A DNA stretch of 64,000 nucleotides from Smaragdicoccus niigatensis DSM 44881 = NBRC 103563 (GCF_000380645.1 NZ_AQXZ01000017.1:248001-312000), one strand, 5' to 3'. Shown: positions 31,854 through 40,629, counted from the first letter of the stretch. Notes: generated from the letters alone by a model not told the origin. Numbers and translations are program-made.

Positions 31854-34054
31854 GAGTCGCGAGGCAGGCCGAGCATGCGTTCACCGATGACGTTGAGCTG
31901 CACCTCGGTCGTGCCGCCGTAGATCGTGGTCGCGCGTCCGCCGATGAGTTGTTCCATGGCTTTGTCGCTCGGCTCACCCGGAATCGACACGACACCGGCG
32001 GTTCCGAGTTCGGCGACGACGAATTCGGAAATCGCCTGGCCGATCTTCATGCCGAGCAGCTTCCCGACGCTCGACGTGGTGCTGATGTCGGCGCCGGAGA
32101 GTTGTTTGAGCACCGTGCGCGCACCGATGAGATCGATCGCCTGGCTCTCGGCGAGCAGTTCGCCTACTCGATATCGGCCGATCGGCGTCAGCTCGCGTTT
32201 GCGCGCGAACGCGAGGAGGTCCTTGTCGGTCGCGTAGGCCTCGAGCTTCTGGCTCAGAGCCACGCGCTCGCCCGCAAGCGTGGTTCGCGCCACGTGCCAG
32301 CCGTCGTTCACCTCGCCCACCACGTTGGCGTCGGGAATGAACACGTCATCGAGGAAGACCTCGTTGAACAGCGCGGAACCCGTCATCTCGCGGAGCGGTC
32401 GGACCGTCACGCCGGGAGTGCTCATGTCGAGCACGAAGTAGGTGATGCCCTGGTGCTTCGGCTTGCTCGGATCGCTGCGAGCGATGAGCATCGCCCAGTC
32501 CGCGAACTGCGCGACGGTCGTCCAGATCTTCTGGCCGGTGATCTTCCACCCGCCGTCGACCTTGACCGCCTTCGTGGTGAGCGAGGCCAAGTCGGAACCC
32601 GCACCCGGCTCACTGAAGAGTTGGCACCACACGACCTCACCGCGCAGGGTGGGAACGACGAGTTCGTCCTTCTGCTTCGGCGAACCGTGGGCCACGATCG
32701 CCTGCACCGCCCACGTTCCCATCAGCAGCTGGGGGAGTTGTATGCCCGCCGCTTTGGTTTCCTCGGCGATGACGATCTGCTCGAGCGGCGTTGCGGATCG
32801 GCCGTACGGCTTCGGTAGGTGCGGCTGTACCCAACCGCCGTCACCGAGGGCGATGTACTGTTCGTCCTCGTCGGTGATGCTCGCGATCGGGGCCAGTTCC
32901 GCCCGGATTCGCTCGCGAATCGACGCCGACTCCTCGGGCAGTTCGAGCTCGACCGGACGGGTCACGCCCGAAAGAGCTTGATCGGCAACGCGGTTGACGC
33001 GGTCCTCGCGAGTCCCGAGGACGCCCCGGATGGCGAGAGCACGCCGGTAGTAGAGGTGCGCGTCGTGCTCCCAGGTGAATCCGATTCCGCCGAGGACCTG
33101 AATGCAGTCCTGGGCGATGTGAACCGCCGCATCCGGCACGATGGCCGCGGCGATGTCGGCCGCGAAGTCTGCGGTGTCGTCGTTGTTGTCGATCGCGACC
33201 GCCGCGTCCCAGAGCGCAGCCCGGGATTGCTCGAGTTCGATGCCCATGGTGGCGCACTTGTGTTTGACGCCCTGGAACTGACCGATCGGACGGCCGAATT
33301 GCACGCGGGTTTTGGCGTAATCGGCCGCGGTCGACACACACCACGAGGACACACCCAGAGCTTCGGCGCCGAGAACGACGGAGGCGATCGAGCGCACGCG
33401 ATGGTCGCTGATGCCCTCCAGGATGCGGTCCGGACCGATGGTGAGGTCTTCGACTGATACGCAGGCGGACCCACGCAGCACGTCGATGCTGTCCTGCGAC
33501 TCGACGCTGAACTGTTCGGCGTCGAGGACCAGCCATTTGACCTGGCCGTCGAAATACGCAGCGGCGATGACGAAGTCCGCGTGCGCCGCGCCGATCACTG
33601 CGTCGAGGTCGCCGCGAATGACCCAGCCGTCCGCGACCGCCTGCGCCCGCAGTTTCGTGCCGAGTGCGATTGCGGCGATTGCGGAGCCGTCGAGGACGCG
33701 GGGGAGCGTTTCGATGCCGATCTTCGAGTCGGCGGCGGACAGGACGGTCGCGGCGAGGGCCGTCGGGACGAATGGGCCAGGTGCAACCGTGCGGCCCAAC
33801 GCTTCGAGCGCGACGGCGAGCGTGAGCAGGCCGGCTCCCTGGCCACCGCGTTCCTCGGCGACCGCGAGACCGATGAGGTCCTGGGCGACGAGTGCGTCCC
33901 AGAATGGCGGGAACTTCGGTTCGGCAGCGGCTTCGACCGCGCTGCGGACGATTTCGGTGGTGATGGCGTGCTCGGCGAAGGCGCGGACGGACTCCGCGAG
34001 CGCGATGTGTTCCTCGGTGAGCCCGAGGCCGAGTTCGTAGGAGTTGCGAGCCAT
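31850..34054 (-). CDS. fused tandem acyl-CoA dehydrogenase
   Basis: 734 residues made of two complete acyl-CoA dehydrogenase units, about 1-365 and 385-734, as in long FadE proteins of mycobacteria (for example FadE34 in steroid side-chain breakdown; recalled). The second half keeps the FAD/substrate segments WCQLFSEPGAGSDLA and KITGQKIWTT. At the position of the catalytic Glu of medium-chain enzymes it reads YGGTTE, and the first half reads HLYYRRA, so the base must lie elsewhere or in one half only. The ATG overlaps the SRPBCC stop (TGATG), so the two are coupled. It is part of the putative TetR regulon. Confidence 0.9.
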   Translation of the reverse strand: MARNSYELGLGLTEEHIALAESVRAFAEHAITTEIVRSAVEAAAEPKFPPFWDALVAQDLIGLAVAEERGGQGAGLLTLAVALEALGRTVAPGPFVPTALAATVLSAADSKIGIETLPRVLDGSAIAAIALGTKLRAQAVADGWVIRGDLDAVIGAAHADFVIAAAYFDGQVKWLVLDAEQFSVESQDSIDVLRGSACVSVEDLTIGPDRILEGISDHRVRSIASVVLGAEALGVSSWCVSTAADYAKTRVQFGRPIGQFQGVKHKCATMGIELEQSRAALWDAAVAIDNNDDTADFAADIAAAIVPDAAVHIAQDCIQVLGGIGFTWEHDAHLYYRRALAIRGVLGTREDRVNRVADQALSGVTRPVELELPEESASIRERIRAELAPIASITDEDEQYIALGDGGWVQPHLPKPYGRSATPLEQIVIAEETKAAGIQLPQLLMGTWAVQAIVAHGSPKQKDELVVPTLRGEVVWCQLFSEPGAGSDLASLTTKAVKVDGGWKITGQKIWTTVAQFADWAMLIARSDPSKPKHQGITYFVLDMSTPGVTVRPLREMTGSALFNEVFLDDVFIPDANVVGEVNDGWHVARTTLAGERVALSQKLEAYATDKDLLAFARKRELTPIGRYRVGELLAESQAIDLIGARTVLKQLSGADISTTSSVGKLLGMKIGQAISEFVVAELGTAGVVSIPGEPSDKAMEQLIGGRATTIYGGTTEVQLNVIGERMLGLPRDS

Positions 34055-34488
34055 CAGGCGGCGACCAGCTCGGCGAAGGTGGCCAGGGAAGCTTCGAGGT
34101 CGCGCTGGGCGTTCTTGGCAACGGCCTTGCCGATCGGTCCGGCGATCATCGCACCGGAGAAGCTGGCGCCGATGACTGCCGTGCAGCCACCGTCCTTGGG
34201 CTGAACCTCGAGCGAGAGTTCGACCCGGACGCCGGCCATGCCCAGCCCCGACATCGTCAGGCGGTGCGGGATGTCGAGTGCGTCGATCGTCCACTCGATC
34301 TTGTTGGCCATGCCCATGACAGAGACGATCTCGGTGAACTGGGTGCCGACGTGGAGTTCGGTCGGAATCGCGCTCTTCCACTTCTGGTGAATCGAGAGCC
34401 ACTCGTCCCAGTGGGCGGCGTCGGCAAGCTTGTCCCAGGTCGACTGCGGATCGGCGGCGAGGTCGACGGATACCGAAACGGATGCCAT
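34054..34488 (-). CDS. SRPBCC family protein
   Basis: 144 residues with the START/polyketide-cyclase-like fold: N-terminal strand MASVSVSVDLAADPQSTWDKLAD, a VSVMGMANKIEW strand pair and a long C-terminal helix. Such proteins bind hydrophobic ligands; some are cyclases or carriers, but no catalytic set is diagnostic here. It is the first gene of a two-gene operon with the tandem acyl-CoA dehydrogenase, divergent from tetR and downstream of paired palindromes. Confidence 0.85.
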   Translation of the reverse strand: MASVSVSVDLAADPQSTWDKLADAAHWDEWLSIHQKWKSAIPTELHVGTQFTEIVSVMGMANKIEWTIDALDIPHRLTMSGLGMAGVRVELSLEVQPKDGGCTAVIGASFSGAMIAGPIGKAVAKNAQRDLEASLATFAELVAA

Positions 34489-34535
34489 GAGATTCCCCTA
34501 GGTTCTCGGCGGAATGTGATTGAGACGAATTGTCT

Positions 34536-34578
34536 GAGACAACGTGTCCCACGAAAAGTACATTGGACACGATGTCCA
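34536..34578. promoter_or_regulatory. operator pair A (SRPBCC / tetR divergent promoter)
   Basis: Two palindromes with centres exactly 28 bp apart: GAGACA-ACG-TGTCCC (34536-34550) and TGGACA-CGA-TGTCCA (34564-34578). An overlapping TTGTCT-G-AGACAA sits at 34530-34542. The same paired design recurs at 36439-36481 and 41503-41546. Position between a TetR gene and the operon it diverges from points to an autoregulatory operator. Confidence 0.8.
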
Positions 34579-34663
34579 GTCAACGGTTGTCTGCCTGAGA
34601 ATTTGTGCGTGTCGGGGAGGGGTGGAGGCGTTGCGTGGCCGCAGAGGCGAATGCTTCGACCTG

Positions 34664-34676
34664 TAGAATTGACAGA
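34664..34676 (+). promoter_or_regulatory. -10 element giving leaderless tetR mRNA
   Basis: TAGAAT (34664-34669) ends 7 bases before the ATG, the same geometry as the valS promoter, and no Shine-Dalgarno is present. No good -35 hexamer was found. Confidence 0.5.
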
Positions 34677-35378
34677 ATGTCGCAGGTGAACGATCCGAAC
34701 GAGCCCGGAGTGGTCGATGGACGCTCCACCCGTTGGGATGATCACCGCGCCGATCGACGCGACCGTCTCCTTCGGTCGGCCATTGAAGCGATCGACGAAG
34801 ACGGGCCGGACGTCGGCGTTCAGGAGATTGCCACCCGCGCCGAGATTCCGCGGTCAGTCGTCTATCGGATCTTCAAGGATCGGGACGATCTCGACCGGCA
34901 GATCAAGGGCCGCATCATCGAAGACCTCATGGTCGACCTTGCGCCCACGCTCTCGCTCGAAGGAACCATCGGGACGTCGATCAGCCGTGCCGTGAACACG
35001 TACGTGGCGTGGATCGTCGCGCACCCGCGCCTGCATCAATTCGCGGGACGGCGGTCGACCCGCACGGGCGCGAAGCCGAGTGTGGCGTCGCGGCAGAAGC
35101 GCGACGTCGCCCTCGGCGTGGCCCATTTGATCGAGACGTTCCTGCGCACTCGTGACTCGTCGACCGAGTTCGCGGACTCGCTGGCGTTCGGATTGATCGG
35201 AATGGTCGACGCCACGGTCAACCGATGGCTGACGAACCCGGATCGCACGCTGACTGCCGAGCAGCTCTCGAGGTTCCTCGAGGTGTCGATCTGGCAGATG
35301 TTCGAAGGCGTCAGCAAGCGATCCGGACTCGACATCACTCCCGATACGCCGATCGGGTCACTCGTCTCCGGGCGTTAG
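34677..35378 (+). CDS. TetR family transcriptional regulator
   Basis: 233 residues with the N-terminal helix-turn-helix of the family (about 35-75: IATRAEIPRSVVYRIFKDRDDL) and a helical ligand-binding domain that I cannot assign to a known ligand. Divergent from SRPBCC-ACAD and convergent with the first AurF gene, whose stop it overlaps (35375-35378). It is the only one-component regulator in the cluster, so it is the best candidate for binding the GGACA-N3-TGTCC pairs. ATG 34677 is chosen since earlier starts lack signals. Confidence 0.9.
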   Translation: MSQVNDPNEPGVVDGRSTRWDDHRADRRDRLLRSAIEAIDEDGPDVGVQEIATRAEIPRSVVYRIFKDRDDLDRQIKGRIIEDLMVDLAPTLSLEGTIGTSISRAVNTYVAWIVAHPRLHQFAGRRSTRTGAKPSVASRQKRDVALGVAHLIETFLRTRDSSTEFADSLAFGLIGMVDATVNRWLTNPDRTLTAEQLSRFLEVSIWQMFEGVSKRSGLDITPDTPIGSLVSGR

Positions 35379-36364
35379 ACCGCCGCCGTCGCCTTTCGCT
35401 CTGGCTCTCCGCGGTAGCGGCTGTTTGGGCCCGCGATACCGAGAAGGCTCCACACTCGTCGCGTGATGGGGTTCAGCAGACCGATTTCCTCGACGAGCGG
35501 ACGCACGTCTTTGAAGAACCCGGCCAGAACCTCCTGGGAATGCGGAGCCTTCCAGAAAGCTTGCTTGAAGGCTTCGCGGTCGACGCCATGGGCCTTCGCT
35601 TCGGCCCAGTCGGGCGCGGCGATCTCGCCCGCGAGCCAACGCATCGCGATCGGGAATGCCAGACCCATGAGGGTCTTGCTGACGGGGTCCATCGCACCGA
35701 TGTGGTTCTTCAGGAATTCGTGCGCGAACGAGATGTGGCGCGCTTCCTCGGCGATGTGGATCTGCATGCAACGCAAGACCGCAGGCGGCACGCGGTCTCC
35801 GGCGCGAATGATGGCCTTCTGGTAGTGGTCAATGGGCTCTTCGCCGGCGAGGATGCCGATGAACAGGATCGTGTGGAAGTACCCGCCAGCGACGCCGATG
35901 AGGGGCGCCAACGCGCGGAAGTAGGGACGCGGTCCCTTGACGTCGACGCCGATCCGGTTGACCAACTCCTGGAACATCTGGATGTGGTTGCACTCTTCGG
36001 TCATCTCGTGCATGCAGTAGCGGAATTCGGGGGAGCCGTTGGGCAGCTTCATTGCGTACTGCATCATGCCGCGGATCAGGATGCTTTCGAACGATGCGCC
36101 GACCTTGATCGAGTTGGCGATCCGCCAGCGGCCGATGCTGATCTGCTCGTCGAGCGGCAGCGCCTGGTACCACTCGGTCGCGCCGAGAGGGTCGACCTCG
36201 GGGTGCAGTACCCAGCGCGGATCGTTGGGGTCGATCTGCAGCTCGGGCGAATCCCAATCGATGTCCAGGTAAGGATCGAAATTGCGATTGACCGAACCGT
36301 TCGACAGCGTCGCGAGCAACTCGTCGTAGTCGGTGTCGAACGGATGGGTGGACAGCATCGTCAT
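35375..36364 (-). CDS. AurF-like diiron oxygenase (first copy)
   Basis: 329 residues of the AurF diiron family, whose founding member oxidises an aromatic amine; others in mycobacteria act on unknown substrates. All ligands expected by spacing are visible: Glu93 or nearby, Glu124 and His127 (EECNH), Glu176 (GEEPIDH), and His203, Glu207, His210 (HIAEEARH). ATG 36364 follows GGAGG by five bases. It is transcribed alone from its own promoter region, which carries operator pair B. About half of its residues recur in the second copy at 38111-39112. Confidence 0.88.
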   Translation of the reverse strand: MTMLSTHPFDTDYDELLATLSNGSVNRNFDPYLDIDWDSPELQIDPNDPRWVLHPEVDPLGATEWYQALPLDEQISIGRWRIANSIKVGASFESILIRGMMQYAMKLPNGSPEFRYCMHEMTEECNHIQMFQELVNRIGVDVKGPRPYFRALAPLIGVAGGYFHTILFIGILAGEEPIDHYQKAIIRAGDRVPPAVLRCMQIHIAEEARHISFAHEFLKNHIGAMDPVSKTLMGLAFPIAMRWLAGEIAAPDWAEAKAHGVDREAFKQAFWKAPHSQEVLAGFFKDVRPLVEEIGLLNPITRRVWSLLGIAGPNSRYRGEPERKATAAV

Positions 36365-36376
36365 TGAGGCCTCCGG

Positions 36377-36431
36377 TTGACAAACATCCAGGCTTTGTTG
36401 CCTGGGCTGACAATTCAATACTGTTTGTCAA
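36377..36431. promoter_or_regulatory. nested inverted repeats upstream of the first AurF gene
   Basis: Outer arms TTGACAAACA (36377-36386) and TGTTTGTCAA (36422-36431) are a perfect 10-bp inverted repeat; inside lies CCAGGC-TTTGTT-GCCTGG (36388-36405). The whole can fold as a branched hairpin. TTGACA/TTGTCA hexamers in the outer arms could also be -35 elements on either strand. Confidence 0.5.
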
Positions 36432-36438
36432 AGTAGAT

Positions 36439-36481
36439 TGGACACGGCGTCCAGTCAAGCGGTACTGGTACACCGTGTCCC
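36439..36481. promoter_or_regulatory. operator pair B (first AurF promoter)
   Basis: TGGACA-CGG-CGTCCA (36439-36453) and GGTACA-CCG-TGTCCC (36467-36481), centres 28 bp apart. Each differs from the palindromic consensus at one half-site base. Same design as pairs A and C. Confidence 0.75.
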
Positions 36482-36507
36482 AAACGGTTCGCCCAACGGC
36501 CGGAAGA

Positions 36508-36553
36508 CCTGAGGGCGTCGCCATCGACATATATCGATGGCGACGCCCTCGGG
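36508..36553 (-). terminator. long hairpin after the reductase gene
   Basis: A perfect 17-bp stem GAGGGCGTCGCCATCGA / TCGATGGCGACGCCCTC (36511-36527, 36534-36550) with loop CATATA, extendable by a few pairs. Outer arms AACGGCC ... GGCCGTT add another layer. It lies about 20 bases past the stop of the ferredoxin reductase, the last gene of the hydrolase-BVMO-AurF-reductase operon, and separates it from the first AurF promoter. Confidence 0.75.
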
Positions 36554-36571
36554 TCGCTTGGCCGTTTCCGA

Positions 36572-38110
36572 TCAGACCGCCAGCAGGTTGCGGCGCTTCA
36601 GCCGGCTCGGCGCCGGGAGGCGACCCGCGTTGAAGTCCGCGATCAGGTTGTCGACCGTTTCCTTCGAGCACGACTTGTTCGTGCCGATGAATCCCGACGG
36701 ACCGCGCTTGATCCAGCCGACGACGTACTGGCCGGATACGGCCGTTTCGCCGCGGAGAACCCGGCCCTCGTCGTTCGGAATCACACCGCGGTTGTAGTCG
36801 AACGGCAGGCCGGCGACCGGCTCCCCGTGGTAGCCCACGGACCGCAGGACGAGTCCCGTTTCGATCCTCTCGGACTCATCGGTGGCGACGGCCTTCACTG
36901 TGCCGTCCTTGACGGTCAGCTTGTTGCGCGTGACCGTGACCGCCTCGACGTGGTCCTCGCCGTGAATCTCGGTCGGTGATGCCAAATAGCGCAACACGAT
37001 TCGCCTACGCGTATCGTCGGCTGCCGGAATCTCGGCAGCAATCTCCTCAGCGAGCTCGAGCTTCTTGAGCAGGCCAGGCGCGAGCTTGCCGTCCTTGCGG
37101 TCCCGCTTGGTCACCGAGTCGAGGACGAGATCCTTACCGTCGACGACGATGCGCGCCGAGTGCTTTCGCACCAGGCCCATCAGCTCCGGCAGCGTGTAGG
37201 CCGCCTGTGCCGGGCCACGACGTCCGAGAATGACGACCTCGCGCACCTTGCTGTCCCGCAAGGCGGCGAGCGCGTGCGGGGCGATCGTCGTGTCCGCGAG
37301 ATCGTCCGGGTTGGACGTCAGGATGCGGGCGACATCGAGAGCGACGTTGCCGTTCCCGACGATGACCACCCGTTCGACCGACAGGTCGAAGGTACGGTCC
37401 CGGAAGTCCGGGTGGTCGTTGTACCAAGCGACGAACTCGGTCGCGGCGATCGAGCCGGGAAGCTCCTCGCCCGGAATCCCGAGCTTGCGATCCGACGACG
37501 CACCCACGGCATAGATCACCGCGTGGTGGGTGGTGGCCAGCTCGGCGTGCGTGATGTCCTTGCCGACCTCGACTCCGAGATGGAACCGGAAGCCCTTCTC
37601 GGCGGCGATCTTGTCGAACAGGCGACTCACGCGCTTGGTCGACTGGTGATCGGGCGCGACACCGTGGCGGACGAGTCCGTACGGTGAATCGAGCTTCTCG
37701 TAGACATCGACGCGAACCCGCTTCTGCTTCAGCAGCTCGTCGGCGGCGTACATCGCGGCCGGACCCGACCCGACGATCGCGACACGCAAAGTGTTGCTGC
37801 CGTCGGCCTTCGGCGAGGTCGGCGGAATTGCGAGGATCGGCCGCGGGCGGTCCGGCTGCTTGCGGAAGAACTCCGCATTGATCTCGAGGAACTCGATGTT
37901 CTTCTCGGTCAACTTGGTGTGCGGGACGATCGCGTCCACCGGGCACGCGTCCACACAGGCACCGCAGTCCACGCAGGACTCCGGGTCGATGTAGACCTGC
38001 TCGGCCGTGAGGAAGTCCGGCTCGTCGGGGGTCGGATGAATGACATTCACGGGGCACGCAAAGACGCACGAGGCGTCGCTGCAGCACGGCTGGGTTACGA
38101 CGTGGGGCAT
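36572..38110 (-). CDS. ferredoxin-fused ferredoxin-NADP reductase (FprB-like)
   Basis: 512 residues. N-terminal 7Fe/8Fe-type ferredoxin domain with Cys9, Cys10, Cys15, Cys19 and the CVDCGACVDACP cluster (Cys46, 49, 52, 56), then an adrenodoxin-reductase-like flavoprotein: FAD motif VAIVGSGPAAMYAAD near 109 and NADP motif VVIVGNGNVALDVAR near 250. It passes electrons from NADPH through FAD to iron-sulfur centres, and the obvious clients are the two AurF-type diiron proteins on either side. The ATG directly follows the TAG of the second AurF gene with no gap, so it is translationally coupled. Confidence 0.92.
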   Translation of the reverse strand: MPHVVTQPCCSDASCVFACPVNVIHPTPDEPDFLTAEQVYIDPESCVDCGACVDACPVDAIVPHTKLTEKNIEFLEINAEFFRKQPDRPRPILAIPPTSPKADGSNTLRVAIVGSGPAAMYAADELLKQKRVRVDVYEKLDSPYGLVRHGVAPDHQSTKRVSRLFDKIAAEKGFRFHLGVEVGKDITHAELATTHHAVIYAVGASSDRKLGIPGEELPGSIAATEFVAWYNDHPDFRDRTFDLSVERVVIVGNGNVALDVARILTSNPDDLADTTIAPHALAALRDSKVREVVILGRRGPAQAAYTLPELMGLVRKHSARIVVDGKDLVLDSVTKRDRKDGKLAPGLLKKLELAEEIAAEIPAADDTRRRIVLRYLASPTEIHGEDHVEAVTVTRNKLTVKDGTVKAVATDESERIETGLVLRSVGYHGEPVAGLPFDYNRGVIPNDEGRVLRGETAVSGQYVVGWIKRGPSGFIGTNKSCSKETVDNLIADFNAGRLPAPSRLKRRNLLAV

Positions 38111-39112
38111 CTACGCGCTCCTGGTCAACTCGACGACGTTGTCGAGGTTCTCGGTCACCGGTGCAGGCTCGCTGCGGTAGCGGGACGGACGGCCGTCGAT
38201 CCCCAGAACCTTCCACACCAGCTTCGACACTGGGTTGATCAGTCCTGCCTCATGTGCGAGAGCGCGGACGTCGCCGAAAATGCCTTGCAGCGTTGACTTT
38301 CCGGTCTCGCCACTCCAGTAGAGCTCGTTGATGACCTCGGCCGGAATGTCGAATTCCTCGCGGAACTGTCGCGGCGGGGTGGCGATCATTTCGGCCATGA
38401 CGCGGAATGTCGCCGGCATGAGCACGGACAGCGCGGCCTTCTTGATGAAGCCCGCCTTCGGCACGTTCAGCTTGATGTACTCATGCGCGAACGAGATGTG
38501 ACGAGCCTCCTCGGCAACGTGGATCTGCATGACGCGGGTGACCATCGGGTGCATCGTGTCCGAGCCGCGCAGGATCTCCTTCTGCAGGTGATCGATCGGC
38601 TCTTCGCCGCCGAGGATCATGATGAAGAACCACTCGGGGAAGAACGACACGGCGGGCCAGATCGCCATGGTCAGCAATCGGCTGATCGGGTCCATGCCGG
38701 GCACATCGGCGCCGATGCGGTTCACCATCTCTTGGAACATCATCGAGTGGTTGCACTCTTCGGCAGACTCGTGCGTGATGTAGCGGAACTCCGGGTTGCC
38801 GTTTTCGAGACCGAAGTTGTACTGCATGAACCCGCGGATCAGCAGCTGCTCGAAGTGCAGGCCCACGCGAGCGATGTTGGCCTGACGCCACATTCCGATC
38901 GCGATCTGCTTCTCGAGCGGCTGCGCGAGGTACCAGGCGTGGCCTCCGAGCGGATCGGCCTTCGGGAGTACCCAGCGTGCGTCTGTCGGGTCGACGGCCC
39001 AGTCCGGGTTGTCCCAGTCGATGTCCTTGTAGGCGTCAAAGCTGCGGTGAACCGAGCCTTCCGACAGGGTGCGAAGGCGCTCGTGATACGTCTGTTCGGC
39101 GGTCAAAGTCAT
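38111..39112 (-). CDS. AurF-like diiron oxygenase (second copy)
   Basis: 333 residues, same family as the gene at 35375-36364 and similar along its whole length. Ligand positions by spacing: Glu88, Glu119 and His122 (EECNH), Glu171 (GEEPIDH), His198, Glu202, His205 (HVAEEARH). ATG 39112 has AGGAGAA upstream. Placed between the BVMO and the ferredoxin-fused reductase in one operon, it most likely takes electrons from the latter. Substrate unknown. Confidence 0.88.
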   Translation of the reverse strand: MTLTAEQTYHERLRTLSEGSVHRSFDAYKDIDWDNPDWAVDPTDARWVLPKADPLGGHAWYLAQPLEKQIAIGMWRQANIARVGLHFEQLLIRGFMQYNFGLENGNPEFRYITHESAEECNHSMMFQEMVNRIGADVPGMDPISRLLTMAIWPAVSFFPEWFFIMILGGEEPIDHLQKEILRGSDTMHPMVTRVMQIHVAEEARHISFAHEYIKLNVPKAGFIKKAALSVLMPATFRVMAEMIATPPRQFREEFDIPAEVINELYWSGETGKSTLQGIFGDVRALAHEAGLINPVSKLVWKVLGIDGRPSRYRSEPAPVTENLDNVVELTRSA

Positions 39113-39146
39113 GGTGTTCTCCTGAGAAAGTTGTGTCGTGCCGGGA

Positions 39147-40604
39147 TCAGCGGCTGAATTCAAGGACGTCGTCCTTGAGGGACTGGTGACGCAGCAGCGG
39201 AATGTCGAGCAGGTAGTTGTCCTGCGCCTTCCACGGCGCGCGCGTGCCCTGACGCGGCATGGCCCAGTCACCGCGCTGGATGTAGCCCGAGCTGAGGGCC
39301 CCGCCCATGAGCGAGTACTCAGCGCGGTCGCCGTCTTTCGCATGCGCTACTGCCTGGCTGTAGCCCTTTCGGCGCATGAGGTTGAGAACTCGGCAGACCC
39401 ACTCGGCGGCGAGATCGGTCTTGAGCGTCCACGAGGCGTTGGTGTAGCCCAGGACGATCGCGGCGTTCGGCACGCCCTCGACCATGACGCTCTTGTAGAG
39501 GACACGGTCGTGCGTGCTGACGGCCATGCCGTCGACCTCGACCTGCACACCGCCGAGGACCTGAACGTTGAGTCCCGTGGCGGTGATGATGATGTCCGCC
39601 TCGAGGTGCTTGCCTGACTTGAGTTCGATGCCCGTCTCGGTGAAGGACTTGATGTGATCGGTTTCGATCGACGCCTTCCCGTTCTTGAGGACCTTGAAGA
39701 GGTCACCGTTCGGAACGACGCACAGGCGCTGGTCCCACGGGTTGTACGACGGGGTGAAGTGACGCATGTCGACGTTCTTGCCTACGCGGCGGCGAATGTC
39801 CGTGAGCAGCAGCTTCTTCGCGATGCGCGGCTGAGTGCGGCAGAAGTCGTACAGCGCGCGCTGGATCGTGATGTACGACAGGCGGCTTGCCCGTCGGACG
39901 AGGAACTGCGGAACCGGCGTGCGGCTCAGGACCGACGACAGCGGGTCGTTGGCCGGCACGGCCATGATGTAGGTAGGCGAACGCTGCAGCATCGTGACGT
40001 GCTCGGCGTCGTCGGCCATGTTCGGAACCAGCGTGATCGCCGTGGCGCCACTGCCGATGATGACGACCTTCTTGCCGGCGTAGTCGAGGTCCTCGGGCCA
40101 GTGCTGCGGGTGCACGATCTGACCCTTGAAGTCGGCGGCGCCCGGGAACTCGGGGCTGTAGCCCTGGTCGTAGTTGTAGTAGCCGGTGCAGCCGACGATG
40201 AACGTGGCGGTGTACGTCTCGGTCTCACCCGTCGACTCGTCGAGTGCTTCGACTGTCCAGCGCGTGTCCGGGGTCGACCACTTCGCTGTGAGGACCTTGC
40301 GGCCGAAGCGGATGTTCTCGAAGACGCCATATTCCTTGGCGGTGTCCTCGACGTACTGGCGGATGCCAGGTCCGTCGGAGAGCACCTTCGTGCCGCCCCA
40401 GGGGCGGAAGCCGTAGCCGAAGGTGTACATGTCGGAGTCGGAGCGGATGCCCGGGTACTTGAAGAGGTCCCAGGTGCCGCCGACATTGGCGCGGCGCTCG
40501 AGGACCGCGTAGCTGAGGTCCGGGCATTCCTTGGTCAGGTGGGAAGCCATTCCGACACCGGCAACGCCGGCGCCGACGATGAGTACGTCAAAGTGCTTCG
40601 TCAT
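39147..40604 (-). CDS. Baeyer-Villiger-type flavin monooxygenase (EthA-like)
   Basis: 485 residues, close in length to mycobacterial EthA. FAD-binding GAGVAG (11-16), the Baeyer-Villiger fingerprint FxGxxxHxxxWP at 159-170, and a second Rossmann motif IIGSGATA near 181 for NADPH. These enzymes insert oxygen next to a ketone to form an ester or lactone. The next gene upstream is an alpha/beta hydrolase, an apt partner to open that ester. Shine-Dalgarno AAGGAAAC precedes the ATG. Second gene of a four-gene operon. Confidence 0.92.
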   Translation of the reverse strand: MTKHFDVLIVGAGVAGVGMASHLTKECPDLSYAVLERRANVGGTWDLFKYPGIRSDSDMYTFGYGFRPWGGTKVLSDGPGIRQYVEDTAKEYGVFENIRFGRKVLTAKWSTPDTRWTVEALDESTGETETYTATFIVGCTGYYNYDQGYSPEFPGAADFKGQIVHPQHWPEDLDYAGKKVVIIGSGATAITLVPNMADDAEHVTMLQRSPTYIMAVPANDPLSSVLSRTPVPQFLVRRASRLSYITIQRALYDFCRTQPRIAKKLLLTDIRRRVGKNVDMRHFTPSYNPWDQRLCVVPNGDLFKVLKNGKASIETDHIKSFTETGIELKSGKHLEADIIITATGLNVQVLGGVQVEVDGMAVSTHDRVLYKSVMVEGVPNAAIVLGYTNASWTLKTDLAAEWVCRVLNLMRRKGYSQAVAHAKDGDRAEYSLMGGALSSGYIQRGDWAMPRQGTRAPWKAQDNYLLDIPLLRHQSLKDDVLEFSR

Positions 40605-40629
40605 TGAAGTTTCCTTGTCAGTGCTGGGT

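Noticed and set aside
31850-34570. 906-residue version of the acyl-CoA dehydrogenase
   Set aside because: The extra N-terminal 172 codons are out-of-frame shadow of the SRPBCC gene; the ATG at 34054 coupled by TGATG is the real start.
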